In this document: piece by piece, positions 24,485 through 35,963 of the stretch
Position numbering within the stretch: position 1 is the first letter of the stretch
Layout: every line of letters begins with the position of its first letter
Assembly: GCA_003415625.1 (NCBI GenBank)
Contig: PYIU01000001.1
Span: 1,364,001-1,428,000, forward strand
DNA length: 64,000 nt
DNA from: Aquanectria penicillioides
Lineage: Eukaryota; Ascomycota; Sordariomycetes; Hypocreales; Nectriaceae
Direction: 5' to 3'
Program-made: the position numbers and the translations under genes
The notes under the pieces: generated by a model
The model's database searches: none
Seen by the model: only the letters and a program-made list of their open reading frames with translations
What the model was told of the DNA's origin: nothing

Positions 24485-27400
24485 CTAGGCCCTTCCAATT
24501 ATTGGGGTGTTGATGAGATTCCCTAGCGTCTCTGCAAATGACTGCGCAATCCCCCATGTTTTTGTAGATCTCTTCGCCATCCTCGGCATGTGCATGTCGC
24601 TCCCATTGAAAGGTCTCTTTGATTCACCTGAGAGAAGACGTATACCTTCTTGTAGGATCTTCTTTGGGGAATCGGGGCCACAAATATTTCCTACCCTGAG
24701 CATATTGGCTGACATTTTGTGCCCCAGACGTACATACATTTGTACCATCTCATCATCGCAAGGTCGATCTAAATGAATAAAAGATAATTCTGGTTCCTCA
24801 TCCATCTCCGCTTCCATAGATGGCTCTACTTGTACCTGTCGACGAAGTGTATTGCTTTGAGAGTGAGGTATCGGGCTGGACGACTGCGCATTGCGTTCCT
24901 CTTGGCGACTGAAGAACCCTGTAGATACACTGTATGTCCAAGACACTAGAGTGGCAAGATAGATGGAAAACGGCTCTAAGAAGCCATCGACGCTGTACCG
25001 TCGGACATGCCACAAAATTGCGCCGGCATGAACCAAAGTCAGCCTAGCCTTGAACTGGTCCCGGATGGCCCATTTCCGTAGTTGAATACACGATTCCTTA
25101 TACTTCGTATTGTCTAGTCTCTTGGTCAAGGGTGTTTGTGATGAGGCTCTCGCTGCAACGTATTGCATGTGTTTGACGGGTGTTAGTAGAAGTAGCCGCG
25201 AGAGATGAAGATGCAAAATAGTTGGATGTTCCCACCCTCCTGCATTCGCGGCGGTGCCATTTGCATTCCAGTGAAGGATGTCGAAGCAGTCACAGGCACT
25301 GTTTCTCCATTTCGAAATGATCGGTAAGGCTGGAGGCCATGACTCTCCGACGCGTTGGAGAGTTGACCGAGGTTCAATTTTGGCATTAGGGGTCCAATTG
25401 GCAAGCCGATTTTTGTATTGGCTCATAGCCTCATTGGTTCTCTGGAGAATGCTATAGATCAGGAGAACGTTACCGAATTCACTGAGATGTGGAGGCAATC
25501 GCTTCTCCATGAATAAAATCTCGATTGCCTCGGAAATTTGAACTGCCGCATGGAGTCAGAGGAGAAAAAATTCCTGAAATTCTCCAAGGGCTATGCTCTC
25601 GGCGATTAAATGTTTTAAATCAACTGACCTGGTTTGTGCGCCTTGTCACGTATCTGTTCTACACTGGGATTGTCCCATAGAGTTTCATTACAAGGAAGAC
25701 AAGACAAGGCGTCATTTAATAGAATTAGTGGTGTGCAGTTAAACTCGTACACGAACATGGAATCGAGAAGCTAGCATAGAGTTAGCGGTGACATAGATCA
25801 TATTAATGATAAGAATGTTAGGGCCTCACCAGAACCATCATTCCCGTCCGAACCTTTGCTTGCTCGCTTATCCAATTCTCTATGAACAATTCCGGCTCAA
25901 TGATATCTTCAAACTCAGTATTTGATTCGGAAGTACAAAAAAGTTGCAAGGACTTGCATTGCTGCACGAGGTGATATCTGTCAACCATCGCCTTTCGAAC
26001 CAAATCCTTCCTTCCACTGTGAAGCATCCAAAAGAGACATATAATGGCAGATTGTACAGAAGGCAAATCAAACTGAGTGAATTCAGGCTCCGCTCCAGAA
26101 GGCTGCCAGAGAGATGCTTGATTCCCTTGGGAGAGCGAGGATGTACGATACATCAAATGCATCTGGACCAAATCGAACATGGTATCTCTCCACGCAAGAC
26201 TTTGAGAATCATGGCAATATCCGGCCCCAATGGCCGAAACTGCAAGAAGGAGAACCCAGCACTCTGGCGGATCAAATTGGGTTTTATTCTTTCGAAGAAA
26301 TGGATATGACGGATGCAATCTTTCAAAGTAAAGTTTTGCAAAGTGCCTGATATGTGCAATTGAAGGAACCGACCCAGGCTCAAAGTTGAAAGACTGCATG
26401 TCCTTGTCTGATTCTATTGTTTGAATCATATTCTGATACACTGATTCAGATACAAGGACATCTCCCGAATTATGTGCGGCATCGAGGCTCATACTTGTAG
26501 AGAGATCGCTCTGGGGAGTAATCCCCTCACCGCAGTCAACATCTGAGGGAGAAACACTGGCGACAGAATTCACGTCCCTTACTCGGCCCCTAAACGGAGC
26601 TCTTGAGGCTGCTCCATCGACGTAGAGCTTTCCTTCGGTTGCTTTTGAGGCTCCCGAACCGACAGATCCCTTTGTTGTCGGCGAGCTAGTATAGTTCGTA
26701 GCCGGGAACTGAGGATGCTGCGTCTCGGGTGGAAATGACGGGCCTCGATCTTGAGGCGGCTGGGGATGGTCAGCCCCTTGCGCCATGGCAGTGTGGGGTG
26801 AACCGACGGGATTAAATGCGGCAGAAAAGTCGAAGCCGCTGGACGGGATGTGGTCGTAGGATGCCGCAGCGAGCTGATTGTCCCATTCAAGAACATTCTG
26901 GTACTCGGGCGACAGCCAGTTCACGGCCGACATGCCCAGGACGGCATCTTGAAACCCCGGGTCTGCAGCCATGTGGCCTGCTGCGATAGAGACGAGAGCC
27001 TCATCCGTGTTTTCTGGAGCGAGACTGCCTTTGCTGGCAAGAGTGCCCAAGGAGCCCCAGATGGCGCTATTGTCGACGGCTCCCGCAGCCGCAGAACCCA
27101 AGGTTGGTCTGGCCAGCCCAGGACTGTCGCTGTTGGCGCCTGTGCTGAGGCTATCACGACGCAACACGTCCTCGGTTCCAGTTGGAAATGGCGCATTCGC
27201 GGCTCGGTGTGCTGAGTGCGCAGCGTGCCGCGGATTGGGCGACGAGGCTTTGCGCTTTCTATGCAAAGGGTAGACGCATTCGAGGCTCCTGGTATGGCAG
27301 CGTTTGCACGGCGTCCCTTTGGAGCACCGGACACGACTCACTGCGCACTCGCGACACGCTCTCGCGTACGCGCCGGCTGATTCTGAAGCGTCTTGCTGAT

Positions 27401-27575
27401 GCGAAGAGTTATGACGGTTCAGAACGTCCAGCCGAGAGAAGCATTTGCCGCATTGCAAGCATTTGTATGGCTTTTCTTGGGTATGGGTTCGAACATGGCG
27501 CGTTAGGTGCTCTTGACGCGCAAACGTGTTGTTGCAAATGTCGCATTTGATGGCCTGGTCTTGGGCTGCAGCCAT
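24485..27575 (-). CDS. Hybrid zinc-finger transcription factor: two C2H2 fingers plus Zn2Cys6 and fungal TF domain
   Basis: Exons 27575-25830, 25770-25629 and 25542-24485 (introns 59 and 86 bp) give 981 residues. Order: C2H2 finger 1 (C11, C14, H27, H31), finger 2 (C39, C42, H55, H59), Zn2Cys6 cluster (C74, C77, C84, C90, C93, C100), a basic RKRK stretch, a low-complexity Ser/Pro/Ala linker to about 380, then the fungal-specific regulatory domain with HIRHFAKLYFERLHPSYPFL and LLDSMFVYEFNCTPLI. A nuclear DNA-binding regulator is expected. Its position between a GH31 gene and a sugar permease suggests it controls them. Exon 1 ends in phase 0 at MVL; the second junction is a split Val codon. Confidence 0.92.
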
Positions 27576-27805
27576 TGCATCGCAGGGACGAGCGGTTACC
27601 CTCGGATGGGGACGGGAGCAAACATTGCATAGTAATGAAAGCGTCGGCCTGGAGCAGGGGGGGATGGAAGACCTGGGCCGCTATGAAGCAGACTCGGTCG
27701 GTCCAGGTCTCGCTGAGAGAAGAGATGGATGAGTGGGCGCGCAAGAATGATCTACTCTGCGAGTAGATTGTGTTATGCGGGGCAATGAGATGCGGCACAC
27801 GAGAA

Positions 27806-27834
27806 GGAAAGGAAAGGAAAGGAAAGGAAAGGAA
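27806..27834. repeat. Microsatellite (GGAAA) x5 plus partial
   Basis: Five perfect GGAAA units followed by a degenerate one, read on the plus strand. On the minus strand this is a CT-rich tract about 230 bp upstream of the regulator's start codon, in its probable leader or core promoter. Confidence 0.95.
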
Positions 27835-27922
27835 GTGAAAGGCAAGGCTGCGCAGACCAGGGTGAGGCGAAGCAGACGAGCAGACACCACAAAGAGGTGG
27901 GACCACAAATCGAGTTCACGTT

Positions 27923-27952
27923 GCAAGGCAAGGCAAGGCAAGGCAAGGCAAG
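27923..27952. repeat. Microsatellite (GCAAG) x6
   Basis: Six perfect GCAAG units, 90 bp beyond the GGAAA array and also in the regulator's upstream region. Such arrays are prone to slippage, so copy number may vary between strains. Confidence 0.95.
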
Positions 27953-29109
27953 CTTGAGAGGACGGACAAAACACACAAAACACCAAAAAATCTGGGGGAG
28001 GGGGAGCATGCTTGGGGCACAGCGGGATGCTACCTGCATGCATGGGTTGAGCCGAGGGCACCTCTGCTCTGCGCATTCGCATCATATTCATCTCCTGCGG
28101 CACTGTATTGTGTAATCCATCGACCGTTGTCCAGCTGCAGTTTTCATAACCATCTTTGCATTTGTCAGTCTCGAGGGGAAATCAGCGCAACCAACAAGGC
28201 TACAGACTCCCTCTCCTCTCTACTCTCTCTATCCGTACAGCTGAAGCAGAAATACATGCATATGCAAATCAGGGGATGGCGTAGCAGCCCGCCCTGTATA
28301 TTCAGCGATCCCCATTCATTACCCCGTGCTCGTCTAGCTGCAATACGCGGCCTGGACACCCTCTCCCGAGAGGACCCAAGCCCATGTGCCGAAGACATGT
28401 TCAGGAACTAGTTCCCCTAGCCGAATGCAGTCAGTTGCAGTCAGTCACCCTTACCCCTGACTGAATGGACAGACAGTATCGGCGTTTAACCCATCCAAGG
28501 ATTAGCCTAATGCTCAAAAGCCAGCTTGCTTCCCATCCCCCCCCCCGCCGGAGCACCGAGACCGAAGCGAGACAAGAGCCCGGAGCCAAAACCACCACCA
28601 TTTATTTCTCCGGCGGGGCAGCGTGGCGTTGCAACGTGATGTAAGCCGTGCAAGCTGTGCCGTGCCAGCTTTGCAGTTTATCTTGCAACTCGCTATTGGC
28701 GATGCCCGCCGGGGCGTCAAAGCCTGATCGGACTCGTGTGGAGAAGTCGCCAGACCCCAGAGTGCCTCTCCACGGCTCTCGCTGATCGGGCTCATTTAGG
28801 TCTCTCTCCACATCGCGTTGTTGACTCTCAACCCCAGAATTCGCCTTGGTGGAGAGGCCCGCTCCCCTCCCTGCTTCGAGAAACACTCACCCGTACTTTG
28901 CATGACCCCTGTCACTGTCCAAGCCGTACTGTCGTGTAACGTGAGCCGACATCGAACATAGGGTGCAACGAAGAAACATACTTAACCTGCGTCTTTCCCC
29001 AAAGCCCTCTCTTCTTGATGGCATCCATAATTTCCATGTCAGCCGCCTACAAAACCTGAATCTTAGACATCTTTTGTCCTTTGCAAACCCAGACTGGGGC
29101 CAAACCAAA

Positions 29110-30728
29110 ATGGCCACTCAGCCCGACGAGAAAGTGTCCAGAGTCAGCGAGGACGACCATGCTCCTGACCATGACGCTACGAAGGACCTTGCCATTGCAA
29201 AGCAAGCGGCTGAAGAGGAGCATGCACTCAACTTCCTCGAAGCTATACGCCGCTACCCAAGGCCGTCATGTGGTCAGTCCTGCTGTCCACAGCCATTATC
29301 ATGGAAGGTTACGACATTGTCTTAATCTCTTCCTTTTTTGCTCAGCCTTCCTTTAGACAGCACTATGGAACATATATCCCGGACACCGATACCTACCAAA
29401 TCACTGCCTCCTGGCAGAATGGGCTGAGTAACGCCGTTACAGTCGGCACCATCATCGGCGCATTTGCGAACGGGTACTTTACCCACAAGTTTGGCTACCG
29501 CAAAGTGCTCCTCGCATCTCTAGTTGCCATTTGCGGTTGCATCTTCATATCTTTCTTCTCTCCCAATCTACCAGTTTTGCTGGTGGGGCAGTTTCTCTGT
29601 GGTATTCCGTGGGGTGTCTTCGCCACTATGGCTCCGGCATACGCCTCCGAAGTCTGCCCACTGGCCTTGCGTGGCTATCTCACCGTCTACGTCAATCTCT
29701 GCTGGGCCTTTGGCCAGCTCATTTCGGCTGGCGTACAGTCTGGATTTGCGGACAAAGAGGGACAGTGGTCCTATCGCATTCCTTTTGCCATTCAGTGGGC
29801 TTGGCCGATTCCCCTCTTTGTTGTGCTGTGGTTCGCCCCAGAGTCTCCCTGGCACCACGTTCGTACCGGGAACTATCTGGCTGCCGAAAAGTCAGTAACG
29901 CGCCTGGGTTCTAAATTAGAGGCTGGTCAGTCCAAACAAGCTGTGGCTATGATGATACACACAAACGAAATCGAAAAGTCCATTGATCAAGGTACCTCGT
30001 ACATCGATTGTTTCCGTGGCGTGGATCTTCGTCGAACTGAAATTGCATGCCTGGTCTTTTCAGCTCAACAATTTTCAGGCCTGGCTCTATGCGGATCGCC
30101 TACCTACTTTTTTGTCCAAGCTGGCCTTCCCGAGTCGATTTCATTTCGCATCTCCGTGGGGGGACTAGGTCTAGCATCTATCGGCACAATCATTTCATGG
30201 TACCTCATCAATCGATTTGGACGGCGGACGCTGTACCTCTGGGGCCTCGGTTTTCTCACTTCGATTTTGCTAGTCGTTGGTTTTATTAGTGTCGGTGCTG
30301 GCATCCAATCTGTGCCTGGGAACTATGCGCAGGCCGGCATGGTAGTCGTTTGGTTGGGTGTGTATTACCTGACGGTTGGGCCAGTTTGCTACGCCATCAT
30401 CTCTGAAGTCTCTTCCACCCGCCTTCGCAACAAGAGTGTTTGCCTCAGTCGAATCGCATACTATATCTCTCAAATTATTTGCAATGTTATTGGGCCATAT
30501 TTGATCAATCCTACTGCGCTCAATTTACGCGGCAAGACTGGTTTTTTCTGGGCTGGAACTGCATTCATTTTCTTTATCTGGACCCTTTTTCGACTCCCTG
30601 AGACAAAGGACAAAACCTTCGAAGAATTGGATATTTTGTTCTCTAGGGGTGTCAAGGCTCGAGATTTTGCCAAGTACAACGTCGATGCTTATGCAGAGGG
30701 TGAAGATGCTTTGACGAAGCAAACGTGA
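29110..30728 (+). pseudogene. MFS sugar permease (alpha-glucoside/maltose type) with one frameshift
   Basis: The reading frame starts at ATG 29110 (MATQPDEKVS) and reaches EAIRRYP at about 29259, then one base is missing. The permease continues in the next frame from 29268 to the stop at 30726-30728. Together they would give about 539 residues, normal for fungal MAL-type H+ symporters with 12 membrane helices. Family motifs are MEGYDIVLISSFFAQPSF, CGIPWGVFATMAPAYASE, PESPW, RFGRRTLY and PETKDKTFEEL. The expected sequence around the break is YPKAV, which needs three As where only two occur (29259-29260), so a homopolymer sequencing error is a live alternative. A 486-residue product from ATG 29268 would lack the cytosolic N-terminus. 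Confidence 0.82.
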
Positions 30729-31294
30729 GAGGATCTTCCCGGACCTGACTAACCGTTAAGAAAACAATGTTGTCGTGAAATAACAGGAGTGATGTTGGTT
30801 ATCTAGTATGTCCGTAATCTAGTAAATGAGGAAATATTTGTGCTTTTGGGGATATTTATCCAGATTAATGACGTCGTATTTGACAACCTCTAACCATTTG
30901 CGACCCGTCTCACAGAACCATGGTAATTGCAGTTCGCCCCACACCACGTGGTTGATACTCGGAACACACTTCAGTACAAACTTAGCAATATCCTCCAGCT
31001 AAATAAAGGAGTTGTGGTATACAATTCCGAAGCATTGGAGGTCTAAAATAATGTCAAGTCTTGCCATTTGCAGCACTTGGTGATTCCTGTCTCGGGAACC
31101 CGAGGCTCGGTAAAATGTTCCGAGCCCACATCGGAGATGCTTCGGGATACCCTAGACCGGAACTCGGAAGACCCTTTTTTACTAAGTTTTGAAAGATGTA
31201 TAAGAACATTATTCTATCCATATTCAAATCAACATTGGGCTCAAAGTACCCGATTCACTTCTTCAAGATAAATTACATTGGCTGATATTTCACC
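30729..31294. other. Intergenic, no gene seen
   Basis: About 565 bp between the permease stop and the malate synthase relic. No open frame with protein character, repeat or RNA gene was recognised. Confidence 0.5.
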
Positions 31295-33135
31295 ATGGTT
31301 CCCATTCCACACAACCCGAAGCAATTTGCCATCTTGGGGGATGTTGATCACACCCAACGTCACATCTTGAGTGGAGAGGCTTGCCAATTTCTTTCCATTT
31401 TGCATCGATCATTTGAATCAACTCGGAGACAGCTCCTTCATCACCGGAAACTTCGTCAACTTCAATTTGATGTTGGTGAGCTGCTAGACTTTTTACCACA
31501 CACCAAAGATATCTGTGAGGATGCAAATTGGCGAGGCGCCCTTCCAGCCCCTGGGCTTGCCGACAGAAGGGTTGAAATTACTGGCCCGACGGATAGAAAG
31601 ATGGTTGTAAATGCACTCAATTCCGATGTATACGCATACATGGCCGATTTTGAAGGTTGGTCTAATTGTGATGTCAATGACACAGGCTAATTCATTTAGA
31701 TTCACTTACACCGACATGAAACAATGTTCTGCAAGGGCAAGTCAATCTCTATGACGCAGTTCGGCGCCAGAACGATTTTACGGTCGGTGCCAAGGAGTAC
31801 AAACCAAGGACTGATCGAACTCTCCCAACCCTTATCTGTCGTACGCGTGGTTGGCACCTCAACGAGGAGCACTTTATCGTAGATGGCGCTTCAATTTCAG
31901 GAGCACTCTTCGACTTTGGTCTCTACTTTTTTTCACAACGCAAAGGAACTAATTATGAGAGGCACTGGTCCGTACTTTTATCTGCCCAAGCTAGAATCGC
32001 ATCTTGAGGCTAGGCTATGGAATGACGTACAACGTTGCGCAAGACTTTTTCGGGATCCAAAGAGGCACTATCCGAGGCACCGTGCTTATTGAGACGATTA
32101 CCGCCGTATTCGAAATGGATGAGGTAACTTGAATTTTCTTCTGACTAATGCGAGAACTGAATGACAAATAATGGACCTAGATAATCTACGAACTTAAGGA
32201 TCATATTGGTGGTTTAAACTTTGGTCGATGGGATTACATCTTTACGTTCGTCAAGATCTTCCGCAACCGTCCAGAATTTGTCCTCCCAGATCGAGCAGAC
32301 GTTACCATGACTGTTCCGTTTGTGGATGCATATGTGAAACTTCTTATCAGCACTTGTCATCGTCGTGGGGTGCATGCTATGGGAGGAATGGCCGCTCTCA
32401 TCCCGAGTAAGAACAATGACGAGGCCAACGCGAAGGCTATGGCCAATGTGCCTTCTGATAAGCTTCGCGAAGTTATTGCAGGCCACGATGGAACCTGGGT
32501 AGCCTACCCAGCCTTAGCGCCAATCGCTACCGAAGTTTTCAACACTTACATGCCGACAGCCAACCAGATCTTCAATCGTCCTCCACTGACTCAAGTTACA
32601 AGAGATGATCTGCTCAATCCAAGAGTTCCTGGAAGCATTACTTTGGAAGGAGTTAAGAAGAATATCCATGTGTGCTTGGTCTATATTGAAGCTTGGCTTC
32701 GTGGAATTGGTAGCAGTCCAATAAACTATCTCATGGTTAGTTTTTCACCGCGCTAGTCTCACTGATTATTAACAATGTCACAGGAAGACGCAGCCACAGC
32801 CGAAGTATCTCGAAGTTAGCTTTGGCAATGGGCCCGTCACAAGGTCAGCACAGTTGAGGGAATCCGACTTGACAAGGTGTATATGTTGGAGCTTTTAGAG
32901 CAACAAGTTGAAGAGCTTTTGAAGTCGGCCGCAGGAGACAACAAATTTGACCTTACAGCTTCATGCCTGCGAAAGCAAATTACCGGTGAAGATTATACCG
33001 ACTTTTGACAGAGTTAGTATCGTAAATTTCATTAATTCTGATAATGTTGCTAACGGATAACTAGACTACTTTATGGGGACATCACAACAAGGAGGCAATG
33101 AACATGCCAAAAGGGAGCAATGGAGAATAATGGGT
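31295..33135 (+). pseudogene. Malate synthase pseudogene (glyoxylate cycle paralogue)
   Basis: The whole length of a fungal malate synthase can be followed: [20 protein letters not shown] near 31550, [12 protein letters not shown] near 32000, [12 protein letters not shown] near 32065 in a shifted frame, [14 protein letters not shown] near 32310, [14 protein letters not shown] near 32490 and INYLM near 32720. Intron sites remain at 31656-31699, 32124-32180 and 32736-32783. Lesions: TGA at 31717-31719 (conserved Trp), an extra T in the run 31927-31933, two bases lost near 32029-32031, TAG at 32817-32819 (conserved Gln) and a frame break before TGA at 33006-33008. No C-terminal SKL-type peroxisomal signal is readable. 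An intact copy elsewhere in the genome is expected. Confidence 0.92.
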
Positions 33136-33600
33136 TAACAGCTTTAAGCTATGTCCCGGGATCGAGTCGCGGGATACGAGACTTATTGTACCTATTTGCA
33201 ACTGATATGGACTTCGTGTTTCAGTGTAATGCGTGATAAATAGAATTGGTTTCGTTAACCTAATTGAATATTGATTACTATTTAATACATATTTTGATTC
33301 GAAATCTTTTTCGGCACCTCAAGTAGATGCATAATCTAATAACCGAAGAGTGAGCAGTTAATTAAAATTGGGAATTCATCACATATCCTATATAAGGATG
33401 CCAGAGTGGTCCAAAGCCCATTCTATATAATGTACGTGGCCTTACAGGATCATCATCACACAATTTATATCGAAGTAGTAGATCACATGGTTCCGATACC
33501 AACAGAAGCAACAATTTATTTGTTCCTATCCTAATGCTGCACATACGATTTCAAATCTGGTTCTAAGGTTAACTTGACTGATGTAGCATGTCAATGTTTG
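33136..33600. other. Intergenic, no gene seen
   Basis: About 465 bp of AT-leaning sequence between the malate synthase and carrier relics, whose 3' ends converge here. Nothing recognisable. Confidence 0.5.
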
Positions 33601-34671
33601 GCATAGAAATTGTACTAACATGGCGAATGTCCCTGCTGACACAGGCATGGCCCTCATCAACGCCGGGGCGAGGCCTTCGAAAGGTCCCTTGATTCCGCCA
33701 TCTCTCTACTTCAAGGCAAAGGCTTGCCTCATTGTTTTGTATTTCTGCCCATCCCCGAAGCTATCACTGTGCATCTTGGTCTTCATCACATCCAGAGGAT
33801 GGCTTGGTAACCAGAACATTTCTCCAACTAGACCATCACAAAGCGCGAATTTCCAACTGGAGATCTCTGCCCGCTTTGCGTTCTCCATTTTCAATAAGAG
33901 ACCCACGAGACCCTCATAGGATGCAAACTATATACCGTAGCCGTGAAACTCGCGAAGGAGTGTCACTGCTTGCCCACGGTAAAGGCCTGCTACTCCTGAG
34001 TGACGGATTGTTTTTTTTGAAGCAGTCCCATGAAGCATGATCAATTTTTGCACTCCCGCGAGGCTGGGTTTGAAGACGAATTCGTATGTGCTCGACTGGT
34101 CCAGAAATGACACTATTAGTTAGGCCAGCCGCTCCACCAGCAACGTAATATTGGGAGAGTGACAAGGGGCCATTCCGAGAAGCAGGATGGGTTCAGTTGA
34201 AATCTTCGATAAGGTTTTTGAAGAAATGGAATGCCACAAATTGAATTCTCACCTATATTTTAATTCATCAATGTCAATATTGTTATCCGAAATCAGGAAT
34301 ACTCACACAAGCACCAACACCCAGCAGTGGCGGTATCGTACCCTACACAAAACTGTCAATGTACGGGTGCAAATTTCGAACATGGCATTTACTTTGTAAA
34401 ACGCTAGTGGTCCTTCATGTCGCCAAATCCTTTGTGCTGCATCCATGGCCCTGCCCCCATTTGTTTGGAGTCGAACTTTGACAATGTCTGGAAGTCATTT
34501 CTGATTTAGAGACCTTGACAAAATCGCTGAGTAAGGGAACAAACCAAATGGTTGACCTATGAGTTGTTAAATTCATGTCAAAGCCTTTTCGGATTCAGGC
34601 CTACCAATCAAAACTTGGGCGAACCCCCCAGCTGCCCCTGCGGCAATGTCCTTGAGCGATTCAGCTGACAT
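33601..34671 (-). pseudogene. Mitochondrial carrier family (SLC25) pseudogene
   Basis: On the minus strand the relic starts at ATG 34669-34671 (MSAESLKDIAAGAAGG). Exons rejoin at several intron remnants to give DIVKVRLQT, the repeat-1 carrier signature region, then GTIPPLLGVGAC, then SLSQYYVAGGAAGLT with GPVEHIRIRLQTQ (repeat 2), then HPLDVMKTKMHSD (repeat 3). This is an inner-membrane carrier of the YMC/carnitine-like group. Lesions: TGA at 34193-34195; eight As on the coding strand at 34011-34018 where seven keep frame; TAG at 33928-33930 in GYGI*FASYEG; TAG at 33706-33708 in ALK*RDGGIKG. The two TAGs replace codons that are Trp in homologues. Transport substrate unknown, and the gene is dead. 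Confidence 0.9.
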
Positions 34672-35963
34672 GACCGAAGGACTTGGAGGGCGCACAAAAT
34701 GGAATGACAAAAATAAGCGAACCATTTACATCAGTAGAAATCAGATCCTATAATATGCCGCTCATTAGAGCTCGTCTCCACCGGCGGTGATAATGTTTAC
34801 GCCCTTGCGATTACAGAAACGCCTTCCGCGGGACATGTCCGACGTTGGTGGCGGCTCGGCCCAATACCTGAAGATAACCAACGTGGCCACAGAGTCGACT
34901 GTCTCCACTTCATGAGAGATTCAGTCGAGTACTTATATTCTTCGAGATGTGATTGGGTGTTTGATATTCTCAAACAAAATCCCAAGGCAGAATTTACGGC
35001 ATCACGATGGCTCCTCGAGCGACTTTCGTGAATCTGTGTGGCAACAAGCCCCGTCATTTTCCTATCACGCCCAGATTCAACCCTTGGGCCCCAGGGTGTT
35101 TTTAGCTCTTTGGGAACTTTGAAAGTCCCTCCGATTCGCAATGAACCCAACGAAAGTGCGGGAAGAAATTTCTGGTTCCCGGTGAATTGGTACCGTCACA
35201 TTTAGGATATAATCAGTATTCGCACTACGTATCAGCGGAGTGCACATTCTCTTTTGCCTAGTGCAGCGGTTATTTTACAAATACTGATTATATCGCGAAG
35301 GCGTTTATCTTCAATCGACAATGCCACCAAGTTTGCTTTGACTGGGTCGGTTTCGCAACAGATAGGGTCGCTACTAGAACAGCAGAAGAAGCAGGCTGCT
35401 GGCAACTTTTACATCAACTGTAAGAGTAGTGGCGCGATTGTCGGTCACCAATCTTTTGGTGGTGCTCATACAGACGGGACAAATGGCAAAACAACAAGCA
35501 CCAATGTATTATCTCGATTTACCAGCCTTCGAAGCCTCAAATTGGAATTGGTCGGGGCGGATAAGGTCGAGTATCCATGGAATGAAGTTTAGAAACTATA
35601 ACCCTCATGAGAACGGCAATAAAAGTAGAAATAAACCTGGATGAATTTTTTTTTTTCAATTTGATTTCATATGCAGTCGTAGTGTACTATGTCTGCCTTG
35701 TCTCTCAGATTGTGAAGTGCATTGCCATGAAAAAAGAGACTTGTTTCGGATACTAAGGGGGATAGAATCTGTCACGGGGGAGGGGTCGGTTTAGAGATCC
35801 CCCTAGTAGCCATATCCATTCACCCTTACAGAGCAACCCAAAGTGGCCCAAAAGGGTCGCTGTACACTTTCGTGGCGTTTCTCAGCCAGAGAAAACTCCC
35901 CAGATCAGAAAGGAGAATCTAACAGGTAATCCGCAGGCAATGCAAAAGGTATAAAGTCTTTTA
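34672..35963. other. Intergenic, contains a 15-bp inverted repeat
   Basis: About 1.3 kb between two relics. Frames at 34797-35150 (minus) and 35254-35592 (plus, no ATG at its start) look non-coding. The only structure noticed is the inverted repeat listed separately. Confidence 0.5.
35206..35294. repeat. Inverted repeat, 15-bp perfect arms
   Basis: The left arm GATATAATCAGTATT (35206-35220) is the exact reverse complement of AATACTGATTATATC (35280-35294), with a 59-bp loop. The match extends inward with C/T differences only. It could be a hairpin, a factor-binding dyad or the ends of a very small non-autonomous element; no target-site duplication was found. Confidence 0.8.

Larger units (their letters stand above)
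27576..29109. promoter_or_regulatory. Divergent regulator/permease intergenic region with pentanucleotide repeats
   Basis: About 1.5 kb between two divergent genes, so it carries both promoters and the long pyrimidine-rich leader of the regulator (minus strand). It includes two short tandem repeats listed separately. Long overlapping frames on both strands at 27409-28411 are products of this low-complexity sequence and are not genes. Confidence 0.6.

Noticed and set aside
27409..28103. Minus-strand frames of 88-165 codons upstream of the hybrid regulator
   Set aside because: Composed largely of translated CT-rich microsatellite; frames overlap each other and lack a domain.
35254..35592. 112-codon plus-strand frame as a gene
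   Set aside because: It does not begin with ATG, overlaps the inverted repeat and shows no recognisable domain.
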